Assembly: GCA_007693555.1 (NCBI GenBank)
Contig: REDJ01000119.1
Span: 1-64,000 of the forward strand
Direction: 5' to 3'
DNA length: 64,000 nt
Origin: Bacteroidota bacterium
Lineage (GTDB): Bacteria; Bacteroidota; Bacteroidia; Bacteroidales; UBA7960
The notes below the pieces were generated by a model. The model was not told where the DNA came from, made no database searches, and was given only the letters and a program-made list of their open reading frames with translations. Below are positions 1-10,220 of the stretch, one piece after another; position 1 is the stretch's first letter, and the number at the start of each line of letters is the position of its first letter. Made by a program: the position numbers and the translations under genes.

Positions 1-3000
1 AACATTGAGCAAATCCTGCAGCAGTACCTGTCCGTCGCCGTCGCCATCACCTCCGTACATTCCGAAGAATCCTCCGGGGAGTGGCTTTTGTCCATTCTGG
101 TAAGCAGCTCTTTCCTCTCTCACATAAGCCTTGTCAAGCGACTGTGTGAAGTCCCAGGTATATATGCCGCCTATTTCCGGAAGGGCCTGAGATGACATTA
201 CTCCCAGGTGGTTGCGATGGTAAACCACAACGTACAATCCCTGCTCAATTTCCACATCAAACACAATGGGTTGTCCATCAGTGTCTACAATATGGCCGGT
301 ATTAAGAAGCAGTGCAGCTTGTTTTGCCAGTGCCACTGTAGCCTGATTTGCAGCAGTAGCATCACGCAGCTCTACCAGTACCCAATCCACAACATTAGCC
401 GGCATTACATCCACTGATTCATCACCGGTGTAATACCATTTGGGATTGTTATTGCCAAAGTAGGGTAATTCGGGTCCGTAGGGCTGGTTGAGCGGAATAT
501 CCGCATTCAGAGTAGTGCGCATCAAAGTATCCTGACTTGGTGAGAATGCACCTTCAAGGATGACCTTGATATCAACCGTAATAACTTCGATTGGTATTCC
601 CAAAAAGAAATCTCTGAATCTTGTGCTGCCACCACCATCAGTCATTTCAATTTTCATTTTTCCATTTGCAACATTATATACATCTGTTAAATCAATTGAC
701 AAACTGAAAGTCTCATAATCAGCAGTAAAGCTGAATGACTCAAGCAGCTCATAATCTATACCTGCATTGGCTGAAATTTTCACAGATAAAGTTTGTCCAA
801 GATCACCACCAAAAGTTCTTGCATCAAATTTGAGAGTTAACTCGTCATAATCAGTGAAATCTATTACCGGAGTTTCAACAAAACCTCCGGGAAAAATCCG
901 CAGATACCCTCCAGCTCCTGATTCATTTTGGGCATTCTCTATAACAAAACCCTGAATTTGAGCAATTTCAATATCAGTCTGAGTCCTGAATTCATTGAAA
1001 TAAGATATATTAAAGGGTTCTGCAACAAAGCCATTGCAGATGATAGTTTTATCCTCTGCTCCAACTGAAGTTATTAAAACAAGTTCTTCACTATAATCAC
1101 CAGCTGGTAAATTCTCCTTAAGTCTTACGAAAATTGTTGTTTCATCAACTATTCCATTTTCAGGAGTGAGATTTATCAAATTTGTAAATCCGGTGCCGGT
1201 GTTCAATGAAATTTCATAATTCGTAGAAGACTCAATCACAACATCATCGGTTAGTTGTAAGCCACTAACTGTAAATGTCTGCTCTGCAGAAGGCCCTGAG
1301 TCAACCAGGTAAGAAAATCCCGACAACAATACAGGATCGACAAAAACAGTAGGCTCATCAGGTAAAACCATCTCAAAATCAGCAAGATTTCTTGCAGTAA
1401 TGTATTTACCTGCCGGTGCCAAAGTACGTTCATTTAATATTCCTGTAATATTTTGTGCCAGAACCGGAATAGCTTCACCAATATAATTCACATCAAAAAA
1501 TGTAGCCCTGAAGTCTCCTGTTAAAGTACCATCTGATATTTGATAAACTCCCCCGTTTGAGAAGGTTAAAATACCATCTGCAGCCGTAAATGAAACACCT
1601 TCAATAGTTACCAGTTGAGATTCAAAATCTTCGAAATTATTGAGAAATTGCTCCATTGATATGACAGAAGGTTCTAAGATTATTGTAGGTTCAAAAGGAT
1701 CTGAAGCATCAGTAACCGGTGTAATTTGTAATGTGTTATTAAATACACTCAAAGAACCGATAATATCACTGATACCATCACCTATGGCAAAACTTCCCTG
1801 GATGTTACCCTGAGGAAAGTCATCAATCAGTATTGCTGCAGTTTCATCCTGAATCCATTTCTGATTTCTGAATTCCTGAGCAAAAGTTACTACTGCTTCT
1901 CCGTTAAAACGGTAAAGGGTTCCATCTGTCAATCCTTCTCTCAATTCAGCAATTGTTGCAACCGTTATCAACTCGGGGAATGTGAAAGTTGCACTGACAA
2001 TATCACTTTCAACCAATTCACCCTCAATTTCAGCTTCAGCATATGACCAAATTGTTGTAGTTTCTCCTATTTCTATGGCATCAGCATATCTGATCCAATC
2101 AAAAGGTTCATCAATCAAACTATAATATATTTCTGCATCAGGTGTAACGGTTTCAATTGAAACCAAAACAGGATTGTAAAAAGTACCTCCATTGGGACTG
2201 AAAGTGGGTGCAGATACCTGGCTGGGTTCAATATATTTATAAACAAATATGTCATGAACTTTCACCGGAGAGCTTGGAATGGTTAACCTCAAAGTTACCG
2301 GTTCATCAAGAAAAATATCATAGGTAAAAGTTGCCCCAACAGTTCCAATATCGGTAAATGTAACCAGATCCTCCCATTCATCTTCATCCGTGAGCTTCTG
2401 AAGTACAATGGTTCTACCTTCTCCAAATGCAGACATTCTGAATTCAACCTCTGAAACAGAGGGTACTTCGGGTAATTCCAGGATACTTGGAACTGTGGCA
2501 CGCATTTGGACAAAGCCGGTTGAAGCGGTTCCGCTTCCCTCCTGATCCGGGCGAACCCAACAATCAATCATTGTAACTGTTCCGGTTTCTTCTCCAACCA
2601 GGATGGTCTGGGTATGATCACCATAAGAAGCTGAAGTCCAGTTCTGTATATTTTCAGCTATCCAGACATTTTCAGCCAATGCACCGGTTTCAGTGCTGGC
2701 TGCAGGAACAGGCTCATCTGTTTTATAGTTTACTGTGCTTCCTGTACCATTATAAGGATAAATCAGGAAATCATAAACGGTAGATGGATTCAGTCCTGTC
2801 CATTGATATGATTGTGAAACATCGCCGGCTCTCGAAATATTTATTGCAGCACGGTTGTCGCTCCAATCCAAATCATTTTCTACAAATACTCCATCCGTAA
2901 CTGTGTAAAATTCACCATCTACTTTTTTTGCCAGTATCAAATAGTTACCTGCGGGTACAACCCCATCATTATGATCCCAGGAAAGGGTAATAATGTTTGG

Positions 3001-5154
3001 AGTATTGGCCTGAGCTGTGAAATTTTCAACATGATTAGAGGGTTCCTCGATAGACGGTTCATCCGGTTCCTCGAGTCCGACGAAAACATCACCGATACCA
3101 ATTTGTTTACTTGAGCCGGCGGGTAAACCTCTGTCTGAGGACCAGGAAATGGTAATTATTTCATCTTGTAAAATATTCAGACCGGTAACAAGTATCGATT
3201 TTTCTTCATTTACTCCGGAAACTGTAGAGTAAAATAACTCAGGTATATTAACATCATTTAGCTTTACAGTCCATTCCGGAGATCTCTCTTCCCCCACTCT
3301 TTCCACCATTCCCATATAGGAAATAAAAAGCTGGTCAACCGTTTCACCGGTATTATTTTGAAGAATAAGGTCAGCCGTAAATATTCCTGTAGCAGCAGTA
3401 TGCTGATATCCCAGGACATTTGCATTGCCGCGTAAGCCGGCAGAAAAACCTGTTCCCCAATCCCCATTGTAGGTTTCATCGGAAAGATACCAGGTGAAAG
3501 GTATAGTTTCAGTACTGTTAAATTCAGCGAAATTCTCAGAATAGGGCAATCCGGGAGGCATTGGTATTACTCTTCCGCTTAATTGAACTGGCTGGTCATC
3601 TGCACCACCTCCCGAAACAATGATCTGTTCGGAATAAGTTCCGGAAGTTAATCCTTCAGTCAACCTGACCCAAATATTTGTTGGGCTGCCGTCATATGAA
3701 GTAAGTGTCACTAGCGGTCCAAATGCTCCTGTTCCACTTTCAGATAATTCATAATCTGAAGTTGTGGTAATAACTACATCTGAGTTGTCGAGATTTTCTC
3801 CTGAAATTTGAAATGCCTGAGCTGCGGAAGGACCATCATCCTGAACATAAAAAAACCCGGTAAGACTTGCAGGTGATACTTCCAATACAGGAAGAACCCC
3901 TTCAAATATATTTATATTATCTATTTGCCACCATCTGTAACTGCCTGGTTCATATCGATATTTAAAAGCAATCCAAACACTGCTTCCTGTTATTACGGAA
4001 AGATCAATATTTCCTGTATTTTCCCAGGAATTTTCTGATGACGGTTTTTCAAATATGATTTCAGACCATGTAGCAAGAGTTGGATTTCCTAATCCTTCAT
4101 AATTGGCAGAATAAAGCAGCTTAAGGAAATTATCCTCATCGTCCGTTCCGAAACGGTACCATGCATCGAATGTCATGGTTACATCATCATAAGCAGTAAA
4201 ATCAATGCCCGGCAATATCAACCAGTCTTCTTCGATATCTCCGGAGTCAAAACCGTTCATCTGTGCCCATCCTCCGGAATTCCAATTCCAAAACCTTGTG
4301 TCGCCGGAAACGCTGAAAGTAAAACAATCTCCCAAATCATTATCGAAAGTCTCCTGATATGGTAATGATGTGTAAGCCGGCTCGGGAAAAGTATAGGTTG
4401 CACTGGATACATTACTGTCGTTCATTTCATCTTTTACTGCATAGGCCCATATGGTAGTTGTTTCTTCAACCAGGATTTCATCGGTATATTCAATCCATGG
4501 TCCTTCCTGGCCAATCAAACTGTAAAAAACCGTAGCTTCTTCTGTTATTGTTGTGATTTGAATGAGCTGAGGCGTAAAATATACTCCTCCGGGTGGATTA
4601 AATACCGGTGCAACAACAGTAGGAACTCCGTTAGAGAACCCGGTCCAGGAAATATTGTCAATGGTTACTTGTCGGTTTGTTGTGGTAGAACCAACATTCT
4701 TAATTTTAATGGTAACATCACCGGGCTCATCAATATCCTCAACATTCAAAGTGAATACAGTTTCATCTTCACCCGATAAATCACCAAATACAGGTGTTGT
4801 AGCAACCTGAATGCCATTTACAATAAGTTCCAATTCCCTGGGTGCGGTACCTGTGAAGGCCTTGCGATATTGAAATGAAAAATTCCCTACTCCCCCGGGA
4901 ATGATCGCTTCAAGATAGCTGTCACTTGCTCTGCGCAGCATCAACCCTTTACCATCAATCGGAAAATCTCCTTCATTTCTGGAATGGCCATAAGTCCATG
5001 TAAACCCATTATCTCCGATAAAAGAACCATCAAGATAAGTAGCTGTTGCATTGGAATTATCGAACGATTCGCTGCCCTGTCCTATACCGTTAAAGGCCAA
5101 AACTACCAGCCCTGTAAAAAGGGCAATAATTCTAAAGTGTACTAAGTTTTTCAT
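1..5154 (-). CDS. Large modular secreted protein (>=1718 aa, 3' end beyond window): signal peptide, choice-of-anchor-like modules, two chitobiase/HEX C-terminal-like modules, two Ig-like modules, Fn3-like module, DUF5689-like segment, dockerin-like Ca-binding repeat at the window edge
   Basis: Reverse-strand translation from ATG at 5154 (MKNLVHFRIIALFTGLVVLAFNGIGQ...) stays open in frame to base 1 (...GGFFGMYGGDGDGDGQVLLQDLLNV). It is absent from the ORF track, presumably because no stop lies in the window. Domain names are by motif recognition only. Confidence 0.85.
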   Translation of the reverse strand, partial: MKNLVHFRIIALFTGLVVLAFNGIGQGSESFDNSNATATYLDGSFIGDNGFTWTYGHSRNEGDFPIDGKGLMLRRASDSYLEAIIPGGVGNFSFQYRKAFTGTAPRELELIVNGIQVATTPVFGDLSGEDETVFTLNVEDIDEPGDVTIKIKNVGSTTTNRQVTIDNISWTGFSNGVPTVVAPVFNPPGGVYFTPQLIQITTITEEATVFYSLIGQEGPWIEYTDEILVEETTTIWAYAVKDEMNDSNVSSATYTFPEPAYTSLPYQETFDNDLGDCFTFSVSGDTRFWNWNSGGWAQMNGFDSGDIEEDWLILPGIDFTAYDDVTMTFDAWYRFGTDDEDNFLKLLYSANYEGLGNPTLATWSEIIFEKPSSENSWENTGNIDLSVITGSSVWIAFKYRYEPGSYRWWQIDNINIFEGVLPVLEVSPASLTGFFYVQDDGPSAAQAFQISGENLDNSDVVITTTSDYELSESGTGAFGPLVTLTSYDGSPTNIWVRLTEGLTSGTYSEQIIVSGGGADDQPVQLSGRVIPMPPGLPYSENFAEFNSTETIPFTWYLSDETYNGDWGTGFSAGLRGNANVLGYQHTAATGIFTADLILQNNTGETVDQLFISYMGMVERVGEERSPEWTVKLNDVNIPELFYSTVSGVNEEKSILVTGLNILQDEIITISWSSDRGLPAGSSKQIGIGDVFVGLEEPDEPSIEEPSNHVENFTAQANTPNIITLSWDHNDGVVPAGNYLILAKKVDGEFYTVTDGVFVENDLDWSDNRAAINISRAGDVSQSYQWTGLNPSTVYDFLIYPYNGTGSTVNYKTDEPVPAASTETGALAENVWIAENIQNWTSASYGDHTQTILVGEETGTVTMIDCWVRPDQEGSGTASTGFVQMRATVPSILELPEVPSVSEVEFRMSAFGEGRTIVLQKLTDEDEWEDLVTFTDIGTVGATFTYDIFLDEPVTLRLTIPSSPVKVHDIFVYKYIEPSQVSAPTFSPNGGTFYNPVLVSIETVTPDAEIYYSLIDEPFDWIRYADAIEIGETTTIWSYAEAEIEGELVESDIVSATFTFPELITVATIAELREGLTDGTLYRFNGEAVVTFAQEFRNQKWIQDETAAILIDDFPQGNIQGSFAIGDGISDIIGSLSVFNNTLQITPVTDASDPFEPTIILEPSVISMEQFLNNFEDFESQLVTIEGVSFTAADGILTFSNGGVYQISDGTLTGDFRATFFDVNYIGEAIPVLAQNITGILNERTLAPAGKYITARNLADFEMVLPDEPTVFVDPVLLSGFSYLVDSGPSAEQTFTVSGLQLTDDVVIESSTNYEISLNTGTGFTNLINLTPENGIVDETTIFVRLKENLPAGDYSEELVLITSVGAEDKTIICNGFVAEPFNISYFNEFRTQTDIEIAQIQGFVIENAQNESGAGGYLRIFPGGFVETPVIDFTDYDELTLKFDARTFGGDLGQTLSVKISANAGIDYELLESFSFTADYETFSLSIDLTDVYNVANGKMKIEMTDGGGSTRFRDFFLGIPIEVITVDIKVILEGAFSPSQDTLMRTTLNADIPLNQPYGPELPYFGNNNPKWYYTGDESVDVMPANVVDWVLVELRDATAANQATVALAKQAALLLNTGHIVDTDGQPIVFDVEIEQGLYVVVYHRNHLGVMSSQALPEIGGIYTWDFTQSLDKAYVREERAAYQNGQKPLPGGFFGMYGGDGDGDGQVLLQDLLNV

Positions 5155-5184
5155 AAATTTAATTTTTTGGTTATGTAAAAGGTA

Positions 5185-6366
5185 TTATTTAGCTGTTATT
5201 TTTACACGGGGGATTTCCCCATCCGTTTTGTAATCAATAGTTTCACCATTTCTCTTGTAACTGAAAATTTTAAAGTAATATATAATGCTGGAAGTGAGTC
5301 CGCCAAAGGTCACAGTTTCTTCTCCATACATAACATTCCTGTTCCAGAAATCATTTTCAACCGGTATACCATCAGTGGGAATTTCAATTTGCTCAAAACC
5401 TTCAACACTCATTCTTATTAAATATCCATCAGGCAAAATAGGTCCTGCAGCGTCTGTCCAGTTTAAAGTAATAGTGTTGGCAGAGAATCCTGTAACATGA
5501 TTTTCAGGTTCATCTGATAAACCTGTACCCCATATATAATTAACAAACTCCGGACGATCAATAAAGGGGTTACGATTACCCTGGATGTTATAAACAGCAT
5601 TATTCCGGGTAATTTCTTTTTCTGATACCGGGTCTTGCTCATGCCATGAAATCAGTAAATCGATATACCATTCCTGAAATGCAGGATATGATGTGCCATC
5701 AAGAATTGCTGCAGCCATAGGAGATTCTGACTGCCAGCTTTCAACAAGATCTTCATATCGTGTAACCATATAAAAGTATGTGCGGGCAAAATCACCCTTA
5801 TATTCATCAATAGGTTCAAAGGCAAGGCCATTGTATCCGGGTATTGAGTTTAGCCCAACTTTGCTACCGTTTTCTGATACCCAATCCGGGTTAGCAACTA
5901 CCCCAAACGGATAATTTGAGCGCATCTGATTGACAAATGCATCAGTAGGATAAACATGAAAAAGATCACTGTGCATGGGATATATTTCATTCCCGGCTGG
6001 TCCGTACCAACTCCTGGGCCAGGAATGTTCACGATTATAACAAATACCTTCCTCCGGAACACTACCCTCTGTGCACTGATCCTCAATAAACTCATATTCA
6101 TAAGGAGGGTTTCCGGGAATATCGCTATACATATCCCATACTTTTCCGTTAGATTTAATGTCAGTCAATAGAAAGGAAGACCATACTTCGGAATACCAAA
6201 TGGGATTGTGCCCCTGGATGATGATTTCATGCAGTGATGTTTTTAGCTCTTCGCCTGTTAAACCTGCAGCATTATTATAATAACCAACAGGCGGTTGACC
6301 AAAAACAGGGAGGGTGAATAAAGGATAAATAAAAACCAAGGAAAAGAATAATTTGCGCATAAGCAT
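5185..6366 (-). CDS. Secreted endonuclease I family protein (EndA/NucM-like) with C-terminal Fn3-like domain
   Basis: 393 aa; signal peptide; NREHSWPRSWYGPAGNEIYPMHSDLFHVYPTDAFVNQMRSNYPFG is typical of the endonuclease I family (PF04231). Confidence 0.88.
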   Translation of the reverse strand: MLMRKLFFSLVFIYPLFTLPVFGQPPVGYYNNAAGLTGEELKTSLHEIIIQGHNPIWYSEVWSSFLLTDIKSNGKVWDMYSDIPGNPPYEYEFIEDQCTEGSVPEEGICYNREHSWPRSWYGPAGNEIYPMHSDLFHVYPTDAFVNQMRSNYPFGVVANPDWVSENGSKVGLNSIPGYNGLAFEPIDEYKGDFARTYFYMVTRYEDLVESWQSESPMAAAILDGTSYPAFQEWYIDLLISWHEQDPVSEKEITRNNAVYNIQGNRNPFIDRPEFVNYIWGTGLSDEPENHVTGFSANTITLNWTDAAGPILPDGYLIRMSVEGFEQIEIPTDGIPVENDFWNRNVMYGEETVTFGGLTSSIIYYFKIFSYKRNGETIDYKTDGEIPRVKITAK

Positions 6367-6694
6367 AATTTTTTAGGTTAAGTAAAATATATCCGGCATA
6401 TTGGTTTTTTGGCCTGGAATATCTCCAAAACTTTATCTGACAATTTCTTGTCTGACTAATCAAAATTTCCGTAATATATTTACTACGAGTAAATTAAACG
6501 TTGATGAATTAGATCTAAAAAATCATGGCAGTCGAAGGGGGAGGTAGGAAAGTTTTGCCATGCTAAATACGAGCTCAATATACAAAAAAACTATAAACCA
6601 AAAGAAATTTCTTCCATAAAAAAACAGTTTTGATCGAGTAATGGGCTTATTACATTGCTTAACAATAGTTTAAGAAATATTAATTTTAGGTTAA

Positions 6695-7462
6695 TTAAAA
6701 CTTCTCAAACACCCCTAACCCAAAAAGGGCAAAATCGTATTTCACCGGATCGGAAGAATCAAGTAATCGTAAATTTTCTGTAAGTTCCCCGGCTGCTTTC
6801 CAATCGTCCTGTTTTCGATTCAGCAGGCCCAGTTTACGGGCTACTCTCCCTGAATGAATATCCAACGGGCAAATCAACTGATCAGGTCTAATCCGGTTCC
6901 ATATCCCAAAATCTACACCGCGATTGTCGTTTCTTACCATCCATCTGAGAAACATGTTGATTCTTTTTGCAGAGGATCCGCTTAGTGGGTCACTTACGTG
7001 TTTGCGGGTGCGTTTTTCATGCGGAAGTTCAAAAAAAATATTACGGAAATAAGAAACAGAATGAGCTATACCTCCATTTCTGAAACCATCTGAAAAAACT
7101 TTTTCCATACCTCCATGAACCTGGTAAATATTTTTCAAGGCGTATAAAAAAACTGACAGGTCCTCATAGTTGAAAGTACGATGCACAAAGCCTTCAAAAC
7201 GAAGCAAGTCATTTTCCCGGAAATGTAATATGAAATCATAGGGAGCATCATCCATAAGGAGCATCAATCGTTTGGCATTCTGTACTATGCTTTTTCGCTG
7301 GCCCCAGGAGATTGTAGCAGAAAGAAAGCCTGATATCTCTCTGTCCTCTTTTAAGCTATAACGGTGAGGGATACTTATGGGGTCTGAAGCGATAAACAGC
7401 GGAGAATTGTATTGCTCGAATTTTTGGTCAAGAAAATTTTTTATGGTGGAAAAGTTGTCCAT
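6695..7462 (-). CDS. TIGR02757 family protein (DUF2400)
   Basis: 255 aa; EISGFLSATISWGQRKSIVQNAKRLM and DPLSGSSAKRINMFLRWMVRNDNRGVDFGIW match the family as I know it. Confidence 0.8.
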   Translation of the reverse strand: MDNFSTIKNFLDQKFEQYNSPLFIASDPISIPHRYSLKEDREISGFLSATISWGQRKSIVQNAKRLMLLMDDAPYDFILHFRENDLLRFEGFVHRTFNYEDLSVFLYALKNIYQVHGGMEKVFSDGFRNGGIAHSVSYFRNIFFELPHEKRTRKHVSDPLSGSSAKRINMFLRWMVRNDNRGVDFGIWNRIRPDQLICPLDIHSGRVARKLGLLNRKQDDWKAAGELTENLRLLDSSDPVKYDFALFGLGVFEKF

Positions 7463-7509
7463 ATAATTGATTTATCTCTGTAAAATTTTCGATTTATCTT
7501 CCGCCAGGG

Positions 7510-8847
7510 TTATACCCCATATCGCAGCTCCAAACCCCGAATCTGCTTGTACAGGTCCACGGCATAAACATCAGTCATCCCCGATATAAAGTCTGTTACA
7601 GCCCGGGCCAGTATATAGGGTTGATTTTCATCAGGATGATATTGAGCAGGTATCATGGAGAGAATTTTTTGTGCATAATCCTCTGATGGGTTGATGATAG
7701 CGTGATAAAACTCTTTTAGCAATGCACCAAGTATGTTATAACCTGAAATTTCAATCTTTACAACTGAAGGGTGCTTATAAACCTTATGAAACGCTATTTC
7801 TTCAATCTCCTTCATGGATAAAGCCGATGTGGGGTCTATCAGTTTAAGTATTTTGTTGTCAAATCTGCCATCCAGAATACTTTCATAATTTTGAGAAAAA
7901 ACCTCTGCAGCGGCATTAACCAATTTGCTGATAACCATAGCCCTGAGAAAAGCGATTTGTTCGTTGGGATCGGTGACTTCGGTAAGAGTTTGTGCTATTT
8001 TGCTCTCCCTGTCATAATCACCCGTAAAAAAATTCAAAAACAGTTGCTTAACGGTATCAAAGCCAAGAATATCAAGTTTTTGGGCATCTTCCAGATCCAT
8101 GATTTGGTAGCAAATATCATCGGCTGCTTCAACAAGATAAACCAGAGGGTGTCGGGCATAGATGCCTTTTTCATTATCAACTACAGGTATTTGCAGCACT
8201 GACATGATACCGGCAAAGGTTTCCTTCTCAGTCTGAAAATATCCGAATTTTTTCTTTTTGCCTGACTGGGACGAATCATAAGGATATTTTATCATGGTAC
8301 CGAGTGATGCATAAGTCAATGCATATCCTCCCCGGCGTCTTCCCTTAAACTGATGCGTAAGCAGCCGTAAAAGATTGGCATTACCCTCAAAACTCACAAG
8401 GTCTTCATATTCAACAGCAGAGATCAGGTCTTTTATTTTCTTTCCATCACCATCAGCAAAAAAATGGGAAATAGCCTTTTCACCGCTATGACCAAAAGGA
8501 GGGTTTCCCAGATCATGTGCCAGACAAGCTGCAGCAACAACCGTGTCGATTTCACGTACAAGTTTTTTTTCATCAGACTTAAGCCTGTCTTGAATCTTTT
8601 TGTAAACCATATTGCCCAGGGAGCGGCCTACACTTGCCACTTCAAGACTATGCGTAAGCCGGTTGTGCACAAATACACTCCCCGGCAGGGGAAACACCTG
8701 GGTTTTATTTTGAAGGCGGCGAAAAGGAGACGAGAAAACAATCCGATCGTAATCACGTTGAAATTCACTTCGTATATCTTCGTCCGATCTTTCTGATTGG
8801 GTATGTTGACCAAATCGTTCAGTTGACAATAATGATTTCCAATTCAT
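7510..8847 (-). CDS. dgt: Deoxyguanosinetriphosphate triphosphohydrolase (HD domain)
   Basis: 445 aa; FRRLQNKTQVFPLPGSVFVHNRLTHSLEVASVGRSLG and HDLGNPPFGHSGE motifs. Confidence 0.92.
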   Translation of the reverse strand: MNWKSLLSTERFGQHTQSERSDEDIRSEFQRDYDRIVFSSPFRRLQNKTQVFPLPGSVFVHNRLTHSLEVASVGRSLGNMVYKKIQDRLKSDEKKLVREIDTVVAAACLAHDLGNPPFGHSGEKAISHFFADGDGKKIKDLISAVEYEDLVSFEGNANLLRLLTHQFKGRRRGGYALTYASLGTMIKYPYDSSQSGKKKKFGYFQTEKETFAGIMSVLQIPVVDNEKGIYARHPLVYLVEAADDICYQIMDLEDAQKLDILGFDTVKQLFLNFFTGDYDRESKIAQTLTEVTDPNEQIAFLRAMVISKLVNAAAEVFSQNYESILDGRFDNKILKLIDPTSALSMKEIEEIAFHKVYKHPSVVKIEISGYNILGALLKEFYHAIINPSEDYAQKILSMIPAQYHPDENQPYILARAVTDFISGMTDVYAVDLYKQIRGLELRYGV

Positions 8848-9024
8848 ATAGTAAACTATACTTTGAAGTTATTTTTAAATTTCCGGAAACCGGATTTTTA
8901 TCATTTTCCGGATTTCTTCTTTTATCATATTGTCAAAGTTACTAGTTTTGAAAAACATGAACAGAAATTGGCAAAAACTGTTCGGGTAATGATTAAATTC
9001 GCAATAAAATAAAAACATTGGGTT

Positions 9025-9498
9025 ATGCAGGAACATGAGAAGTTTATTAAGGAAGCTGTTAAAATGGCGAAAGGAAATGTTAATACGGGAATTGGCGGAC
9101 CTTTCGGTGCACTGGTTGTTAAAGATGGGGAAATTGTGGGTAGGGGTGTCAACAAGGTCACATCAACCAATGACCCCACAGCCCATGCTGAAGTAGTTGC
9201 TATTCGTGATGCATGTAAGAACCTCAGCTCTTATCAATTAACTGACTGTATAGTTTATGCGAGCTGTGAGCCTTGTCCGATGTGCCTGGGAGCCATCTAT
9301 TGGGCCAGGCCTGCAATGTTGGTGTATGCCGCTGAAAACACGGATGCTGCAAAAGCAGGATTTGATGATTCATATATTTATAAAGAAGTTTCTCTGCCTC
9401 CCTCCAAAAGAAAACTGCCCACATTAAATATCAAACCTGATGACTTCTTCTCACCCTTCCAGAGATGGCTGGATTCAGAAATAAAAAAAATCTATTGA
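9025..9498 (+). CDS. Nucleoside/guanine deaminase (cytidine deaminase-like fold)
   Basis: 157 aa; HAEVVAIRDAC and CEPCPMCLGAIYWAR zinc motifs; GuaD-like. Confidence 0.88.
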   Translation: MQEHEKFIKEAVKMAKGNVNTGIGGPFGALVVKDGEIVGRGVNKVTSTNDPTAHAEVVAIRDACKNLSSYQLTDCIVYASCEPCPMCLGAIYWARPAMLVYAAENTDAAKAGFDDSYIYKEVSLPPSKRKLPTLNIKPDDFFSPFQRWLDSEIKKIY

Positions 9499-9641
9499 TT
9501 AAAACCTGAAAAGTTAAAACCTCTGTTAAATTTCGGGCAAACCCCCATAATCTATTGTGGGTTGGTGAAAATTTGCCTAAATTTAAGGAACCGAAGATAC
9601 TGTTTTCACTTTGGTCTGAATTTTTAAAAAAATACTTGCTT

Positions 9642-10220
9642 ATGCACGATATTGAGCCTTTTTACTCATGGAGAAACGTTTATATTGCTTCGGAGGATGA
9701 ACGCTCACCCCTTTTTGGAAGGGATTACAGTGAATTTGAGTTTACCCATGCAATTTATAACCACTTAATTCATCCCCAATGGGATGAAATAGGCTCTCCT
9801 ACTCTTTTTATCAAAATACTTTATTCCGATTATGAAGAAGGATTTGCCGTTATAGAAATGATTGGAGAATGGAATGACTGCCTGCATAATGATATTATGT
9901 ATCTGAAAAGAAATATCATTGAACCCATGATAAACCAGGGAATAAAGAAATTCATGCTCATGGGTGAAAACATTCTGAATTTTCATTATTCCGATGATTG
10001 CTATTATGAAGAGTGGTTTGATGAAATAGAAGATGGCTGGATTGTCGGTGTTAACTTCAGAGATTTTGTAATTCGCGAGTTTGAATCAGCCAATATTGAT
10101 TACTACATTGCCTTTGGCAGGCATTTTAATGACCTGAACTGGCGCAAATACTCTCCAACTCAACTTTTCATGCTCATTGACCGGCAAATGTCTATGCGGT
10201 TAAATCCTCACAGCGATTAA
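9642..10220 (+). CDS. Conserved-looking hypothetical protein
   Basis: The ORF track starts at a TTG at 9555; an in-frame ATG at 9642 gives a 192-aa protein (MHDIEPFYSWRN...). No recognised domain. Confidence 0.65.
   Translation: MHDIEPFYSWRNVYIASEDERSPLFGRDYSEFEFTHAIYNHLIHPQWDEIGSPTLFIKILYSDYEEGFAVIEMIGEWNDCLHNDIMYLKRNIIEPMINQGIKKFMLMGENILNFHYSDDCYYEEWFDEIEDGWIVGVNFRDFVIREFESANIDYYIAFGRHFNDLNWRKYSPTQLFMLIDRQMSMRLNPHSD

Noticed and set aside
208-4779. Short ORFs on both strands in 0.2-4.8 kb
   Set aside because: All lie within the continuous minus-strand 1..5154 reading frame, which gives sensible domain-like protein.
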